A stretch of 64,000 nucleotides of DNA from Pseudoips prasinana (taxonomy: Eukaryota > Arthropoda > Insecta > Lepidoptera > Nolidae), in contig OX621241.1 in NCBI GenBank assembly GCA_951640165.1, forward strand, positions 17,489,001-17,553,000, given 5' to 3'. Shown one piece after another: positions 1-11,759 of this stretch. Positions within the stretch are counted from its first letter, which is position 1, and the number at the start of each line of letters is the position of its first letter. The notes beneath the pieces were generated by a model that was not told the origin of the DNA, searched no databases, and saw only the letters and a program-made list of their open reading frames with translations. A program made the position numbers and the translations under genes.

Positions 1-130
1 GTACCACGTCGAATAGCTACGTAAAATTTTGGATTATAGAAAAATGTATTCATTCTTATTTATAAGCATCAGTATATCTATGTGTATTTCTGTGTGTTGT
101 ACCCCAATTGCCTTATTTCTTTTGATGTAC

Positions 131-255
131 AGACGCCAGCAACCTACCCCAATTTGTAAAATTTTCCCACAGAGCATAAGGTTCACTTATGTGATAAAGT
201 TGAAAATCTATAAAAGAAATGTGATAGATTGGGGTAGCTGGATGTGCTGGCGTCG
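131..255 (+). mobile_element. MITE copy 1, GTAC-flanked
   Basis: Short non-coding element with imperfect terminal inverted repeats: the left end reads 'agacgccagc' then 'accccaat', and the right end reads 'attggggtagct' then 'gctggcgtc'. It is flanked by GTAC on both sides (127-130 and 256-259), which looks like a 4-bp target duplication. A second copy in the opposite orientation lies at 51288-51415 and shares the ends and the core. It has no coding capacity and its superfamily is unknown. Confidence 0.65.
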
Positions 256-259
256 GTAC

Positions 260-791
260 CTTATGTGTCTAATAAATATATATTCTTTCTTCTTCTTTCT
301 TACCTCTCCCATAAGCACCATTATCAGTGGTACATCATAGGAGATCCGGATTAAAAATTCGCTGGACCATTGATAAACAATCCAACAAATTATTATCATA
401 CTCACTAATTCGGCTAAGCGTACAAACGAGAACACAACGGGGCAACCATGGCTCTCAATGACCCTTAGTTTCTGTTTTGTCGATAACACACAACATTTGC
501 GTATTGCTATATCATGCGTATACCGGTCAAAAGCCGCTCTGAGTTGTAGTTTTGATATATTTGATATTATGCTTTTGTTTGTTTCTGTTATGCCGCAGAG
601 CATTATAAGTCTCGTAGACTAACTGTAAACGTCATGTTAAAAAAATTATAAACTTCTTTCAAGTTATCACATAACGATAGGCCTGGTTTCACTAGAATTT
701 AATTATGTTTTTGAATAAACTACAGTTTCAAACTTTCTTCTAATAAAATCTTTCTCCAAGATGGCTGTCATGGTTACAGAATACTTTATAA
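260..791. other. unassigned DNA
   Basis: AT-rich sequence. The minus strand is open over 208-603, but the frame runs into the MITE and shows no recognisable domain. No gene is supported here. Confidence 0.4.
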
Positions 792-1071
792 TATTGACTA
801 ATTTAATTGATGACCGCACGTGTGTCGCAGCGGCTAAGACAAGACAAACAAGATTGTCATAAAAAAAAAAAACTGGGGGAATCTCAGACAATTTTTTAAA
901 TTTAATTTGACAATCCCCGCATTGCGGAATCCAATCCCTGCGTCGTTATTATTATTATATTATCCCACAAATAGTTGTCCGGCGCGGGACTCGAGCCCGC
1001 GACACGAAGCGCCGAGGTCTTGTCTTGTCTTGTCTTAGCCACTGCGAAACACGTGCGGTCATCAATTAAAT
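792..1071. mobile_element. foldback element with a tRNA-like arm
   Basis: The ends are inverted copies of about 45-50 bp. The left end contains 'gatgaccgcacgtgt' followed by 'ggctaagacaagac', and the right end contains the reverse complement near 1022-1068. On the minus strand next to the right arm there is a box-B-like 'gggctcgagtcccgc' typical of a tRNA-derived SINE head. The element at 62388-62560 has a related end. It is either a MITE or two SINE heads in inverted orientation. Confidence 0.5.
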
Positions 1072-3214
1072 GTATGTTGTGTCGACGGCTAAGTCTGCCA
1101 GGAGATATCACAATCTATTTGGTAATACAAAGCTCGTATAAAACACAAAGTTCATACTAAATTACTTCAAGGTCAATTTCAATTCAATCACTTAAATTTA
1201 ATTAGGTGTCGAAGTGAGTGTGACAACCTGAGTGATAATCGAGCTTATATTTGGATACTTACAGAATAAACCAGCTGAATATAGGGTAACTATCAAATGT
1301 ACTTTAGCCCAAATAAAACTCTCTTCGAATAAATGGAAATCTTAGTTAATATAAGAGCAAGTGTTTATTCATTTATGTCGAAACCTTGTACTGAAACTTA
1401 GAAGCAATTATGGTTTTCCATTGTATTGAAGCACTACATTTGGATTCAGCCAATAAAGACCTATCAATATTACTTAGGTTACAAGTTACATAGACGGAAT
1501 AATACTACTTATGTAACATGATAACTGAAGTGGCGCAAATATTCAAGTTTCATTTGGTATGTTACTTACTTATATTCCATTTTAAGTGAGATATCATCTC
1601 GCTTAGGTACATATCTTACCGAAATCTAGTCTCACGTAAAATTGGTACCATTTTTATATGGTTGGAAGAAAATATTGGGAAGATATGGGAAAATAAAAAT
1701 GATAAGGCCTAATATTGTTGCAGGACAAAGACGTAAGTAAAAGAACTCATGTAAAACTAGAACAGGTTATTTTCTATCGTCATTATATCAATCGAAAGAT
1801 TGCTGAACAAAGGTAAATTATGAGTTGGATCGTCCAGTGGATCTCGTACAAATATGCATCCTATACCAATCCGAGGTAGGCGCTCCTGTTAGGCTACAAA
1901 AGATACACTCTGGCAGATCAAATTTAGGATGTAGGTGTTTTCCATCGACATTGTTTTCTATAAATATGGCTGACAGGAAGATCATATCACATTGATAACC
2001 CCTTAGAAACTCTTCAATTTTAGTTTAAAAGCATTATTCGTGATGCAAAGCGTAAGTTTTAATTCAAAAATGAAAAAAACATGGACCTTTTTCTCTTCTT
2101 CTTTTCTGGTGAAATCACAACAAAATTGAAGATTTATCTTAGCTACATCAATGCATCAGTTTGGCATAGTAGCATATTCAATTTGCAACGAGGCAGTAGT
2201 GTATTTTTAGCATAAGAGACGTGTTCAACTAGATTGATTTATTGCGATACAACAAAAACTATCGTGTAATAAATCAACCCTAAGTATTACAAGCACCAAT
2301 TCCACTGAAAATGACAAGTCATCTCCGCGCTATATTGGCTACGAGTAGGATGAAAAGGGGAATTTTCTTTTGTAGGGTACCGTTTGCCGATAAGAAACTA
2401 AAGTTTTGCCATTGCCTTCTGCCTGCTTATCATACCTAACTATCTCATTCAGATACACTACAAAGGCAACACAAAGGTATAAACTCTTTGCAACCCAAGA
2501 TACGTGATAAAGACGCCTCTACTTAAGATACATGAAAACTGAAGGTCAATGAAGATTCCTTCCTTGATAGGCTCTCATCCTACAAACATTTGCGCCTCGG
2601 CGAGTTGTATACTACATAATCAAAATAGTAAACAATATTAAAGCTCCAAGCATTCATGTTCAGACGGGGCCTGAGAAAAGATCGAACTGCTTTGGAAAAC
2701 GCAATGAATATAATCACAAAGAGAATATCCGAATTCAAAATAGCAAAGCTTCCAAATAATGTCAAAATTAAAAACAAGCCTTGCAACTTTCTTTGACACA
2801 GTCAAAACCTTCTTTTGAGTGGTCAGAGACTCTGACTGAAGTTGCTTTTACAATACTTTCATAGGCACATATGTAGGTATTTGTTTCGTAAGTCTCCTTT
2901 GAGACCAAATGTGAGCAGATTATATTTGTAGTTATTTCTTGACTACGCCACGTCGCTAAATAGCCACGGTATTTCACGGTTAACCAAAAATGTCCCCAAT
3001 TAAATAATATATCTTAAAAATGAATTGTCAAATGTAGGAGTCAAATGATTTCCCTCGGGCAATATTATGTAATAAATAGGTCCCCAGCCTTATTATAAAA
3101 TTTGTTTTATGCATGTCGCATTTGTAGCAACAATAAGTATACAGACATTCTTTTTTCTTAGCTGTCTAACAATTAGCTACTTCTTTATCTGTATTGTACG
3201 GCTGCAGAGTTGTT
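1072..3214. other. unassigned AT-rich DNA
   Basis: I recognise no gene or repeat family in this stretch. Short open frames on the minus strand (2580-2977) have no domain, no codon signature and no good start context. Confidence 0.4.
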
Positions 3215-3380
3215 TTAGCTACCTATTAGGCCTTTGACATGGGTTGACTAGAACCGGGACCACTTAATGTGCTCTCGGTAATATGGGGAAATTCTGAAAT
3301 TAAACCACACAATATCTATAGTCTGAATGCCCATCTGATTAATCTTACCGATCACTTACGGACCGGGAAGATCAACCGGT
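3215..3380 (+). repeat. decayed interspersed repeat
   Basis: The segment has 'cctttgacat', 'ccgggacc' and 'cttaccgatcacttac'. The same order of words recurs in the longer copy at 56140-56375. It is non-coding and looks like an old lepidopteran interspersed repeat. Confidence 0.4.
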
Positions 3381-3424
3381 TATGACAATTAATATGAACC
3401 AATTTAACAACAGCCGCCGTGATT

Positions 3425-3540
3425 CTGTTGGTGCCTTCTGATACGAAGATTGCGGGTTCGATCCTATATTTGTGTTATTGAACATGTCTATCTGTCTTCG
3501 TCTGGGCGGTTTCGGTATATTGTATGTATATATATAAAAA
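3425..3540 (+). repeat. degenerate tRNA-derived SINE fragment
   Basis: A box-B-like 'gcgggttcgatcc' is followed by 'gaacatgtctatctgtc', the same order seen in the full SINEs of this window (for example 4979-5092). Box A is degenerate and the 3' tail is missing. Confidence 0.4.
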
Positions 3541-3764
3541 AAGGAAAACAAGTAAGTATTTATATCCGTTGTCTAGTATCAACAGCACAAGTTTCGCTTA
3601 GTTGGGCCTAGATGGTGATCTGTGATATTTCTCGGATATTTATTTATGTATTTAAAAGAAACCCAAGGTATGTGCAGGTCGGTAAATCGCAAATGATAAT
3701 CCTGGTGTTTCAAGGTGTAAAAAGATAATGGTAGCCGCTTACCACCATCCGTATGCTTATTTTT

Positions 3765-4056
3765 AGAGTTCCGTACACAAAGGGTAAAACGGTACCCTAT
3801 TAGTAAGACTTCGCTGTCTGTCTGTCCGTCTGTCACCAGGCTGTATCTCATGAGCCGTGATAGTTAGACAGTTGAAATTTTCACAAATGATGTATTTATG
3901 TTGCCGCTATAACAACAAATAACGCTAAAAATCAATATAAAATAAATATTTAAGGGGGCTTCCAAACAACTAACGTGAATTTTTTGCTCGTTTTATATAG
4001 ATAATGGTAAGGAATCCTTCGTCTGCGAGTCCGACTCGCACTTGGCCGGTTTTTTT
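3765..4056 (+). repeat. lepidopteran interspersed repeat (ends 'cttggccggttttt')
   Basis: The block runs from 'gttccgtacacaaaggg' through a run of 'tctgtctgtccgtctg', then 'aggctgtatctcatgagcc', and finishes with 'gtccgactcgcac' and 'ttggccggtttttt'. This layout is familiar from many moth and butterfly genomes. It is non-coding. The class is uncertain and it may be SINE-like. Confidence 0.65.
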
Positions 4057-4111
4057 AATTAAGGGGATATTTTTCCAAAGCATAAATAGAATAGATACCT
4101 ACTCAGTACAA

Positions 4112-4222
<111 letters not shown>

Positions 4223-4263
4223 ATTTTTTTAACATAAGTGCACTAATTGCCGTATATATAGAT

Positions 4264-4420
4264 TAAATAATAATAATATCCTGGGACATTATTCACACGG
4301 ATCCGAAACTAAGCAGAGAAACCAGATAACTGATATTGATTATTGTCCTGGGTGGGAATCGAACCCCCGCCCTGTGACGTGAAAGGCAAGCATTTACCAA
4401 CCACGCCAACAGGGTATTTG
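4264..4420 (-). mobile_element. tRNA-derived SINE (family 1), short copy
   Basis: On the minus strand the head reads 'ctgttggcgtggttgg' (box A region) and 'gggttcgattcccacc' (box B). It is followed by the shared 3' tail with 'agtttcggatccgtgtg' and 'gtcccaggatatta'. The middle is shorter than in the 255-bp copy at 63108-63362. Confidence 0.75.
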
Positions 4421-4978
4421 GTTTAGCAGCGTATTCCGCAGACAATGAGTTCAAATCTTCGGTCAGGCCAAAAGTGTTATTAGTGTGGATAGAGTGGAAG
4501 GCCTCGGACATTCACTAATATCATAGATGTCAAATAGAATTTGACAGAATACGTCAAAAACCTGTCGAAATTCAAAATTACTTCTAAAATGGTTTTACCT
4601 AGACTAATCACTGGTACAAAAATTAACTAAACCCGAACAAAATTGTTGTTGCTTGTTTATAGAATAGCTCGCACCAGATTGTTCTAATCTAGCTTTGAAT
4701 AATTGTCTATCAATTTGATATTTGATTCCGTTTTCTAAATAATACGCAATTTATTTCCGATCGAATGTATATGTAATTACAAAAGTAAATAAATAATTCA
4801 TTAGCTACTTACCTTAATTATAAACACAAGTGATCAGTGATTGGTTGTATAAAAAGCGTAAGCGAGTTATAAGTGGTTCTATTCACTTTATTAGAACACT
4901 GAACTTTAGGGATCGGTGCTTTTGAACGATGACTTATAAATAATTTGTACATTTAAACAGCTGCGATCGATTTTGACG
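4421..4978. other. unassigned DNA
   Basis: No gene or repeat recognised between the two family-1 SINEs. Confidence 0.4.
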
Positions 4979-5555
4979 GGCCTGTTGGCGTGGTTGGCAA
5001 ATGCTCGCTTTTCACGCCGGAGGTCGTGGGTTCGATTCCCACCCAGGACAGATATTTGTGTGCATGAACATGTCTGTTTGTCCTGAGTCTGTGTTTAGCC
5101 GCCTAGCCGAATTTCGGTCACGGCGGCAAGTCTCAATAGAGATTAGCCATCTGCGCGAGACATATTATAGTACACAAGTGTGTGCGCAAACACAGGAGCC
5201 CTTTCTATTCCATTACGCTAATGATCCTATGGGACGCCTAGCGACACGTCCGGAAAGAGGTCAGGTATAGGACCGACAGCTTTACGTGCTCTCCGAGGCA
5301 CGGGGGTATAATACCGCCAACTTCCAAACTTGGGGCTGATGTTGAGAAATTTTTCTTTTTACAGAAATGTTCCAAAATCTCTTTGACTTGACCCTGGATT
5401 TGTACCCTCGTTTTCTGCGGGTGAACACGCTACCACTAGACCAACGAGGCAGTTGATTTATGTAGTATATCAGCTATCTTCCATAGTATAAGTTCTACTT
5501 AGCTTGGGATCAGATGGCCGTGTGTAAATAATTTCCCAGGATATATCACTGATTG
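4979..5555 (+). mobile_element. tRNA-derived SINE (family 1), interrupted by a second SINE
   Basis: Head and body lie at 4979-5092 with box A-like 'ggcgtggttggc' and box B-like 'gggttcgattcccacc', then 'catgaacatgtctgtttg'. The 3' tail resumes at about 5459 with 'atatcagctatcttcc' and ends in 'ttcccaggatat'. About 360 bp of a different SINE lies between the two halves. The intact order is seen at 54560-54818 and 63108-63362. Confidence 0.7.
5097..5457 (-). mobile_element. tRNA-derived SINE (family 2), nested in a family-1 SINE
   Basis: On the minus strand a tRNA-like head (5395-5455) has 'gttggtctagtggtagc' as box A. It is followed by a body that on the plus strand reads 'aatttcggtcacggcgg' and 'cttggggctgatg'. 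Related bodies occur at 6372-6600 and 40733-40925. The body is longer than that of the copy at 6372. Confidence 0.65.
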
Positions 5556-5647
5556 TAAAGCGCGTTTCGAGTATACGAATGCAAACTACGGCTGCATTCG
5601 TATCAATGAAACCGGACGAGTGATCTTCGTGTATTATGTCTTTCTGG

Positions 5648-5825
5648 GTCTCTACCGGCTAAGTCGCTTCTAATCGGCTTCCATGAGCACATGTGACGTC
5701 ATAAATGGTCCGGAATCGATTGTCAACGTTGAAGCCGATTTAACGATTGATTAAGTCATTTTTAACTTTTATTTATGTGACCGCCATTTAAGATATCGAT
5801 TTTCGGCGACTTAGCCGGTAGAGCC
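5648..5825. mobile_element. MITE with ~20-bp terminal inverted repeats
   Basis: Both ends carry 'ctaccggctaagtcg' in inverted orientation (left near 5651-5667, right near 5806-5822). The ~140-bp interior is non-coding. A target duplication cannot be read with confidence. Confidence 0.6.
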
Positions 5826-6371
5826 TCTTGCTGAACTTCCGTCGATTATAAATCTCATTAGATCTCTTAATAACATTTAAATAAGTAAAAGACAAAATCT
5901 TCGTAGCACCTATTTTTTCCTATTTTCTGATGGGGTGATCAGAGAGTTTTTAATAATACCGTGGCAAGTTAAATCCGAAGGAAGTCTTAAGTGATGACTA
6001 TTGGTTTTGTTTTGTTAATGGCTCAGCTTGAAAAATTTGGACTGTTCTTTGCCGGTTACGGTTCGATGGGTTCGGGTTGAACTTGTTCTGTTCGTTGTTC
6101 AGTTTTATGGGTTTATTGGCTATTTATTATATCTGTTGTTTAATCTAATCGGTATACTTTTTGTGTTCCCGTTTCTTATTTCGAACTGCAAGCCGGGATT
6201 CAGTTTATGTGAGTATGTCGTATCTTGTTTTAACGATGTCATATATTATAGCGATCACTATTGACTGTATTAAGGTCTTATTTCTCACAGAAGTCTTATT
6301 TCTATAGAATTATGTGTAGAATTTTTTTTTTTTTTCAATATGACTATCACATAAATAATATCCTCCTGGAC
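5826..6371. other. unassigned DNA
   Basis: A hydrophobic frame at 6028-6264 is present but has no recognisable signature. No gene is supported. Confidence 0.4.
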
Positions 6372-6600
6372 AAATTTCGGCCGTGGCGTCCAGTCTCATG
6401 GGAGACTAGCCATCAGCGTGAGACATAGCGCACAAGTGTGTTCGTAGGGGTGTAAATACCGACAACTCTCAGACTGCGGCAATTACTGAGAAATTCTCTT
6501 TACAGAAAACCCAAAATAATTTTTGGGGCCAACCTGGGATTTTAACCCAAGACCTCATTTTCAGCGGTTGAACACGCTACCACTCAACCAAAGCGGCAAG
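6372..6600 (-). mobile_element. tRNA-derived SINE (family 2)
   Basis: It has the same plus-strand order as 5097-5457: 'aatttcggccgtggcg', 'gagactagccatc', 'gcacaagtgtg', then a minus-strand tRNA-like head at 6535-6598 with 'gtggtagcgtgttcaacc'. It is shorter than the nested copy. Confidence 0.65.
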
Positions 6601-6929
6601 TAAATGAGAAAATATCAAAGCTTTAATGATAGCTAAGAAAAACATAATCCAAATATTTAATAAAATAACAAAGTCCCTGTTAGGGTATCGTTCAATCAGG
6701 CCCGCCCTAGCCTCTCATAAAACTAATGCATATTTCCTAATTGTGTGCGAGTAGGTGTCATAAGATTAATATCGGGCATTTATTCACTGCCCGACCCAAG
6801 ATATAGCGAACTATTATAGTTACGTACGTAACCCACACTCAACTGGTAAAACACAATACTGGTTACTGGGTAGTTGTGGAAAATAGTACTACAGTTTTTA
6901 AGTGCTTAATTGAAATTTAATTAAAATTA
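6601..6929. other. unassigned DNA
   Basis: No gene or repeat recognised. Confidence 0.35.
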
Positions 6930-6939
6930 TAATACATGC

Positions 6940-7364
6940 TTGATTTTAAGATTAAATGTGCTTAAAGTAAAGGTAACTCACATAACCTACCAGCCCAGTG
7001 TTATTGTCACAAACCACTTGTTTCTTAATACACATCACAAATTCACTATGCAGTCCATGCAACAAAATCTCTCCAGTTTAAAAGAACATCTTCTGAAGCG
7101 GATGACTGACTTTGAGGAGCTCCAAAAGCCATCCAGCACACCTGGAACTCCAGATACATTGGCCAAATACTTTGCAGAATTCAAAAAAAATGTGTTGAGC
7201 TCTCTTAATTGTTTCCAGCAACAACTAGATGTACTTGCAGGATGCATTGACCAAGCAGAGATGCGAGGGAGGAGAAAGATGCTGTTATTCCATGGGATAC
7301 CGTAACAGAAGAAGGAAAATTCCTTGGAGGTCACAGTTGCCACCATCAAAAACCATCTCAAATA
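6940..7364 (+). pseudogene. remnant of LINE ORF1-like protein (coiled-coil/RBD type)
   Basis: The open frame runs from 6940 to a stop at 7303. The part from the Met at 7048 gives about 85 residues rich in L, K, E and Q, ending in 'RRKMLLFHGIP'. The motif 'KMLLFHGIPE' marks the entry to the RNA-binding region of many insect LINE ORF1 proteins. After the stop the same frame continues with 'VTVATIKNHLK', as expected for that region. It is therefore a truncated, broken copy. The rest of ORF1 and any ORF2 are missing. A single-copy domesticated gene is possible but unsupported. Confidence 0.5.
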
Positions 7365-7370
7365 AAAAAT

Positions 7371-9590
7371 ATAGTAATTTATTTTAGAAAAACCAGCTTT
7401 ATATCTTGTCTTATGTCCCTTTTGACAAAAAGTCCTCCGTAGATCTTAGTAGTGGGCATATAGCTACTAAAATCTCTAGGTGCTCGACGTCAAGAGCGGA
7501 TGTGACCTGCTAATGTCATTAATCTTTTTTTTAAGCAAGTGGAAGTTGACCGAGTCGAGACGGGCGCCAAGTGGTTTGTATATCAAATATTTTCTCGAAT
7601 TCACGCTCTGTAATCGTTAGACGTCTGGTGTATTTATTATTTATTATGAAGGTTTTTTAAGGATAAATCGTATTAAATGCAGCATCGTGTACAAAGTTTG
7701 ACAGATTTAAAAATCATTCGCCGTCAAGTTGACCTTCACTCAATATATGCAGCTTCTACTTCATACTATAGTCCTAAAAAAATGTGAGCCGTCACGGGAC
7801 GCCTGGCAGATGTGAAACATCGACATTATTTTGTAAAAGTAATATGCAGAAAAGAACATATTGTGATAGGAACTAAATATGTCATAATAATGATAAAATA
7901 AAAAGTCGATTGCGCATGGCGACGCGTCGCCACACCGTACACACTACTATCGTATAGCGTGGCGACGCGTCGCCACGGCATGCGTTGCCACGCCAGAAAT
8001 CTGTTTTACGTGCGGCTATAGATGTTTCACATCAAAAATATTGGATACTAGTTACAGAAAATGCGCACAGTATAAAAAAAGGATTGGCGAATAATATAAA
8101 AAATCTTAAGTTGGAGTATCATTGCAGACACAAATTTATTTATGGGTACGTAAGTACAATCGTATGGTGTGTATAGTATAGACAGTCATATATATTTTAT
8201 TCAGTAAAATTTTTGTTTTTTGAGTAGTCTCTTTTTTCCATATTTTGCAGTGCTTGACGTGGCAGCCACTGAGTAAAACTTCAAAAAGTACTCAGTAGGA
8301 ATCTTTTTAAAATAAATATATAATAATGATTGATAAACCACCAAATTAATAGATAGGTAGGACCACATGTAAGTCTATATTAGGTATTGAGGTATCTGTC
8401 TATATCCTACTTTAACTAAGAATATTTAATTAAAAATAGAACATTGAAACTAAACGTGTTGTTAGAAAGTATCCTTCCAACACACAAGGGAAATAACACG
8501 AAATGAAAAAAATCAATCAATCAGAGGGCTATGTGCAAAGGGGCGTAAAAGCTCTTGTCTCTTGGACTCTAGAAGGAAGACGTTTATCAACGAGATAAAT
8601 GGCGCTGCTTGATTGAGAAACCTGATCGTATAAGGCATGGAAGATTAAAATATATGCCTCGGTGAAGTGCAATCTGTGAAATGGTGAAAGGAAACAATCT
8701 CACATTGCAATACTTCTACTTTACTAGACAGTCAAAAGAAGTCTTAGATTGTCTGTATACATAGAAGATTGAAATGTAGTGCAAATGTCTTCCACCTTAC
8801 AGAATACACTCATAACGCAAAATTTAAGTGATGAAGAGCATAGTGTTCTGTCGTTCTATGACAGATGAAGGTGTTGCCCCACCGGAGTACCTATATTCTA
8901 AGTAGAAGGTTTATTATGGTAAATTTCAGTAATGCGTGTGTGTTGCAAACTTCAGATGCTACGGTAATTCCTTATTACCGTAGTCGATTAGGTGGCCTGT
9001 ATGCTTGTTTGAGGACTTGGCTATATAGAAAGAATGCTATAGATTAAATGTGTAACCAGAACTCCACAAAATTATTAGTGGTTTTATTGTATTTATAAAA
9101 TTTTACCCTTTCTTTCTGTCTTCACTATTGTGGATTATAAAAATATGTTATCGTCTGTTGTAATATATCGTTTGTATTGAATAAATCTTATACACAACTT
9201 GCTTTAATTATATAAATCCGTCAGATTTTGTAGCAACGAATAAATATCTCTATCAAAGTAACCGCCTTTGGACTCTCAGACATATTTACTACCTCGGTCA
9301 ATGAACTGTCGACGCATCACCTTATTTTTATTATGTTTGTTGTTAACTTTCATCAATGTTATATTTTGTATCAATTGAAAGTCTTGATTAGTTAAATTAA
9401 TTGAAAAAAGATTAATTGAATAAATAAATGATAAAATTATAATCACCCCATCAAATTCTCAGACTAAAATTAGAAAGCTAGCAAAAGCTTTAACTCTATT
9501 TTAGTAAAATATATCTCAGAGCTACGACGATTTAACTATTTTTATAGTAATCATAATCATAAATAGCTGCTACTGACGAATTAGCGACAG
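7371..9590. other. unassigned DNA with two copies of a 16-bp palindrome
   Basis: Mostly unique-looking AT-rich sequence. The perfect palindrome 'tggcgacgcgtcgcca' occurs twice (about 7917-7932 and 7963-7978), followed by a weaker relative 'gcgttgccacgcc'. These GC-rich words are strikingly unlike their surroundings. Short frames at 7985-8176 and 8865-9047 are not supported as genes. Confidence 0.45.
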
Positions 9591-9591
9591 A

Positions 9592-9785
9592 TAAACAGAC
9601 ATAATAATAATAATATCTGGGGGCAATGTCACACAGATCATCCTAGCCCCAAACTAAGCAAAGCTTGTAATATGGGTACCAGGCGACGATATACATACTT
9701 ATATAGATAGATAAATACTTAAATACATAGAAAACATCCATGACTCAGATACAATTTCAAACATTTCAAAGTCATAACACCCAAC
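9592..9785 (-). mobile_element. SINE 3' tail fragment
   Basis: On the minus strand it shows the tail shared by the lepidopteran tRNA-headed SINEs: 'tggtacccatattacaagc', 'gcttagtttggggctagg', 'gatctgtgtgac', then 'gatattattattatta'. The tRNA-like head is absent, so this is a 5'-truncated copy. Confidence 0.65.
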
Positions 9786-10086
9786 TTTTCATTGATGGTT
9801 ATAAACTAACGAATTTTGTCCAAACCCCATAACAGTACCCTCATAAAGGCCGACAACGTCTTTGCGGGCTCTCTGTTGTGGCACTTGTGGCGAGTATCCA
9901 TGGACAGCGGTGTTCCCTTACTGTTTGCTCATTTGCCTAACTATTCTAATAAACTTTCCGTAATTGCCAGTTTTTCAGTATCTCCAAATTCATAAAATAT
10001 TATTAAAATAAAAAGAATATTTTATTTAATGTTAAGAATACAGAGATAGACTGGGCCTTACATTCTCAATACAATTTCTAATATTA
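9786..10086. other. unassigned DNA before mariner copy 1
   Basis: No gene seen. The last two bases (10085-10086) are the TA target of the mariner. Confidence 0.4.
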
Positions 10087-11368
10087 GGTCTTTACCTATG
10101 AAATTGCCGTTCTGCAGTACTGGCCATTTCAAATCAAAATAATTTTTGTTTGGCTAAGAATTCTAATTTCAAATTAATTTTATTTTAAAAACATGGATTC
10201 TTTTTTCCAAAAGTAGTCATTTCTTTATTGATTAGTGTTACATTTTCATCGCATTTCAATCTTTTTCGTCATCATGGATACGTTAAAAATTCGAGTAATT
10301 ATGGAATATGAGTACCGTCGTGGCAGCAACGTGGCACAAGCGGCACGCAACATCAACGACGTTTACGGAGCTAACACTACAAACCAACGCACCACCTGTT
10401 ATTGGTTTGCTCGCTTCCGTTCTGGAAATTTCGACCTGAAAAATGAACCTCGCGGTCGTCCGAAGACTTTGGTCGACAATGACGAATTAAAGGCGGTTGT
10501 GGAAGCTGATGATACACAATCTACGGCTGAATTAGCAGCAGCTTTCGACGTTAGCGTCAAAACAATATTGGTCCATTTGCGTCAAATTGGCAAGGTAAAA
10601 AAGCTTGACAAATGGGTGCCCCACGAACTCAATGATCGCCAGCGCGAAGTACGCGTCGAGACGTGCCTTGCACTGCTCAACAGACACACAAATTAAGGAA
10701 TTTTGAACCGCATTGTTACCTGCGATGAAAAATGGATTCTGTTTGATAACCGCAAGCGCTCAGCAAGTTGGTTGGATCCTGGTTCAGCACCTAAACAATG
10801 CCCTAAACGAAAACTTACCCCTAGAAAAGTGATGGTCACTGTTTGGTGGTCTAGCGCCGGTGTGATTCATCACAGCTTCTTACCAAACGGGGTGATCATT
10901 ACTGCAGATGTGTACTGTGAAGAACTGAGCACAATGATGGAGAAGCTGGCGCATCTCCAACCAGCATTGGTCAATCGCTCGTCTCCGCTGCTCCTGCACG
11001 ACAACGCGCGACCTCATACTGCACAGCAGACGGTCTCCAAGTTGCAAGAACTGGGGTTGGAAGCTCTCCGTCATCCGCCCTACTCACCAGACCTTGCGCC
11101 TACAGACTACTACTTTTTCCAGAATTTGGATAACTTCTTGGCGGGAAAAAAATTCAATACCCGAGAGGCAGTACAAAATGCCTTTGAAGAATTTGTTGCC
11201 TCCCGTCCAGCTGATTTCTTTAAGAAGGGCATCAATAAACTGCCACTGCGATGGCAAAGATGCATTGATTGCATGGGTGATTACTTCGATTAATACAAAT
11301 AAAAAAAATCATGAAAAAAATTCGTTTAAATTTTTTCATACAAAACGGCAATTTCATAGGTAAAGACC
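10087..11368 (+). mobile_element. mariner transposon, copy 1 (1,282 bp)
   Basis: A complete mariner-type element bounded by TA on both sides (10085-10086 and 11369-11370). Terminal inverted repeats of about 26 bp start 'ggtctttacctatgaaattg' at both ends. It carries one transposase frame with a single nonsense codon. A second copy with matching ends lies at 48710-49968 on the minus strand. The length difference of 23 bp equals a single deletion in the second copy. Confidence 0.95.
10274..11293 (+). pseudogene. mariner transposase (cecropia/HsMar1-like subfamily), one internal stop
   Basis: Cut-and-paste DNA transposase, 339 codons, the usual mariner length. I chose ATG 10274 because it starts the conserved helix-turn-helix region. 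The N-terminal DNA-binding half has 'RTTCYWFARFRSG' and the linker 'GRPKT'. The WVPHEL motif of mariners is present as 'KWVPHELND'. The DD34D catalytic triad is intact: 'VTCDEKW', 'LLHDNARPH', and the last D in 'PDLAPTDYYFF', with 34 residues between the second and third D. TAA at 10694-10696 ends the frame after 'RHTN'. The other copy has GAA at this position, so one G-to-T change explains the break. The rest is open. Confidence 0.93.
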
Positions 11369-11370
11369 TA

Positions 11371-11625
11371 TTATTATTCGTCTAATGGTTGGTTAGTGAC
11401 CTAAGCCATAGGTCGTGGGTTTTGGTTCCCACCCGGGACAAATATTTGCGTTATGAACACGCTTATTTTTTCTGTGCCTGGGTGTAATTTATCTATAACT
11501 TTATATGTTTAGAAATATATAAGCATGTTTATCAGTTGTCTGGCTGCTACAGTACAGGCTCTGCTTATTTCGGGACCATATAGCAGTGTGTCAGTTGTCC
11601 CAAGATATTATTATATAATTCTTAT
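11371..11625 (+). mobile_element. tRNA-derived SINE (family 1), diverged
   Basis: A degenerate head has 'gtctaatggttggttag' and 'gtgggttttggttcccacc'. It is followed by 'gggacaaatatttgcg', 'gaacacgcttatttt', and the shared tail with 'ctgcttatttcgggacc' and 'gtcccaagatatta'. It starts directly at the TA of mariner copy 1. Confidence 0.6.
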
Positions 11626-11759
11626 TATTATTTACTACTAGCTGTGCCCGCGACTTCGTCCGCGTGTTAATTAGTTGATTTAGTTTCGCCAAGCGACACA
11701 ATTGTCCGTGCCCCGTGTACATTAATTGCGATAAACCTATTTTTACCTACCCTACAATC

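Noticed and set aside
208..603. 131-codon open frame on the minus strand
   Set aside because: No recognisable domain, no intron or promoter evidence, and the 3' part lies in a MITE.
6028..6264. Hydrophobic 78-codon frame resembling a membrane peptide
   Set aside because: Hydrophobicity follows from T-rich codons. No start context, homologue or neighbour supports it.
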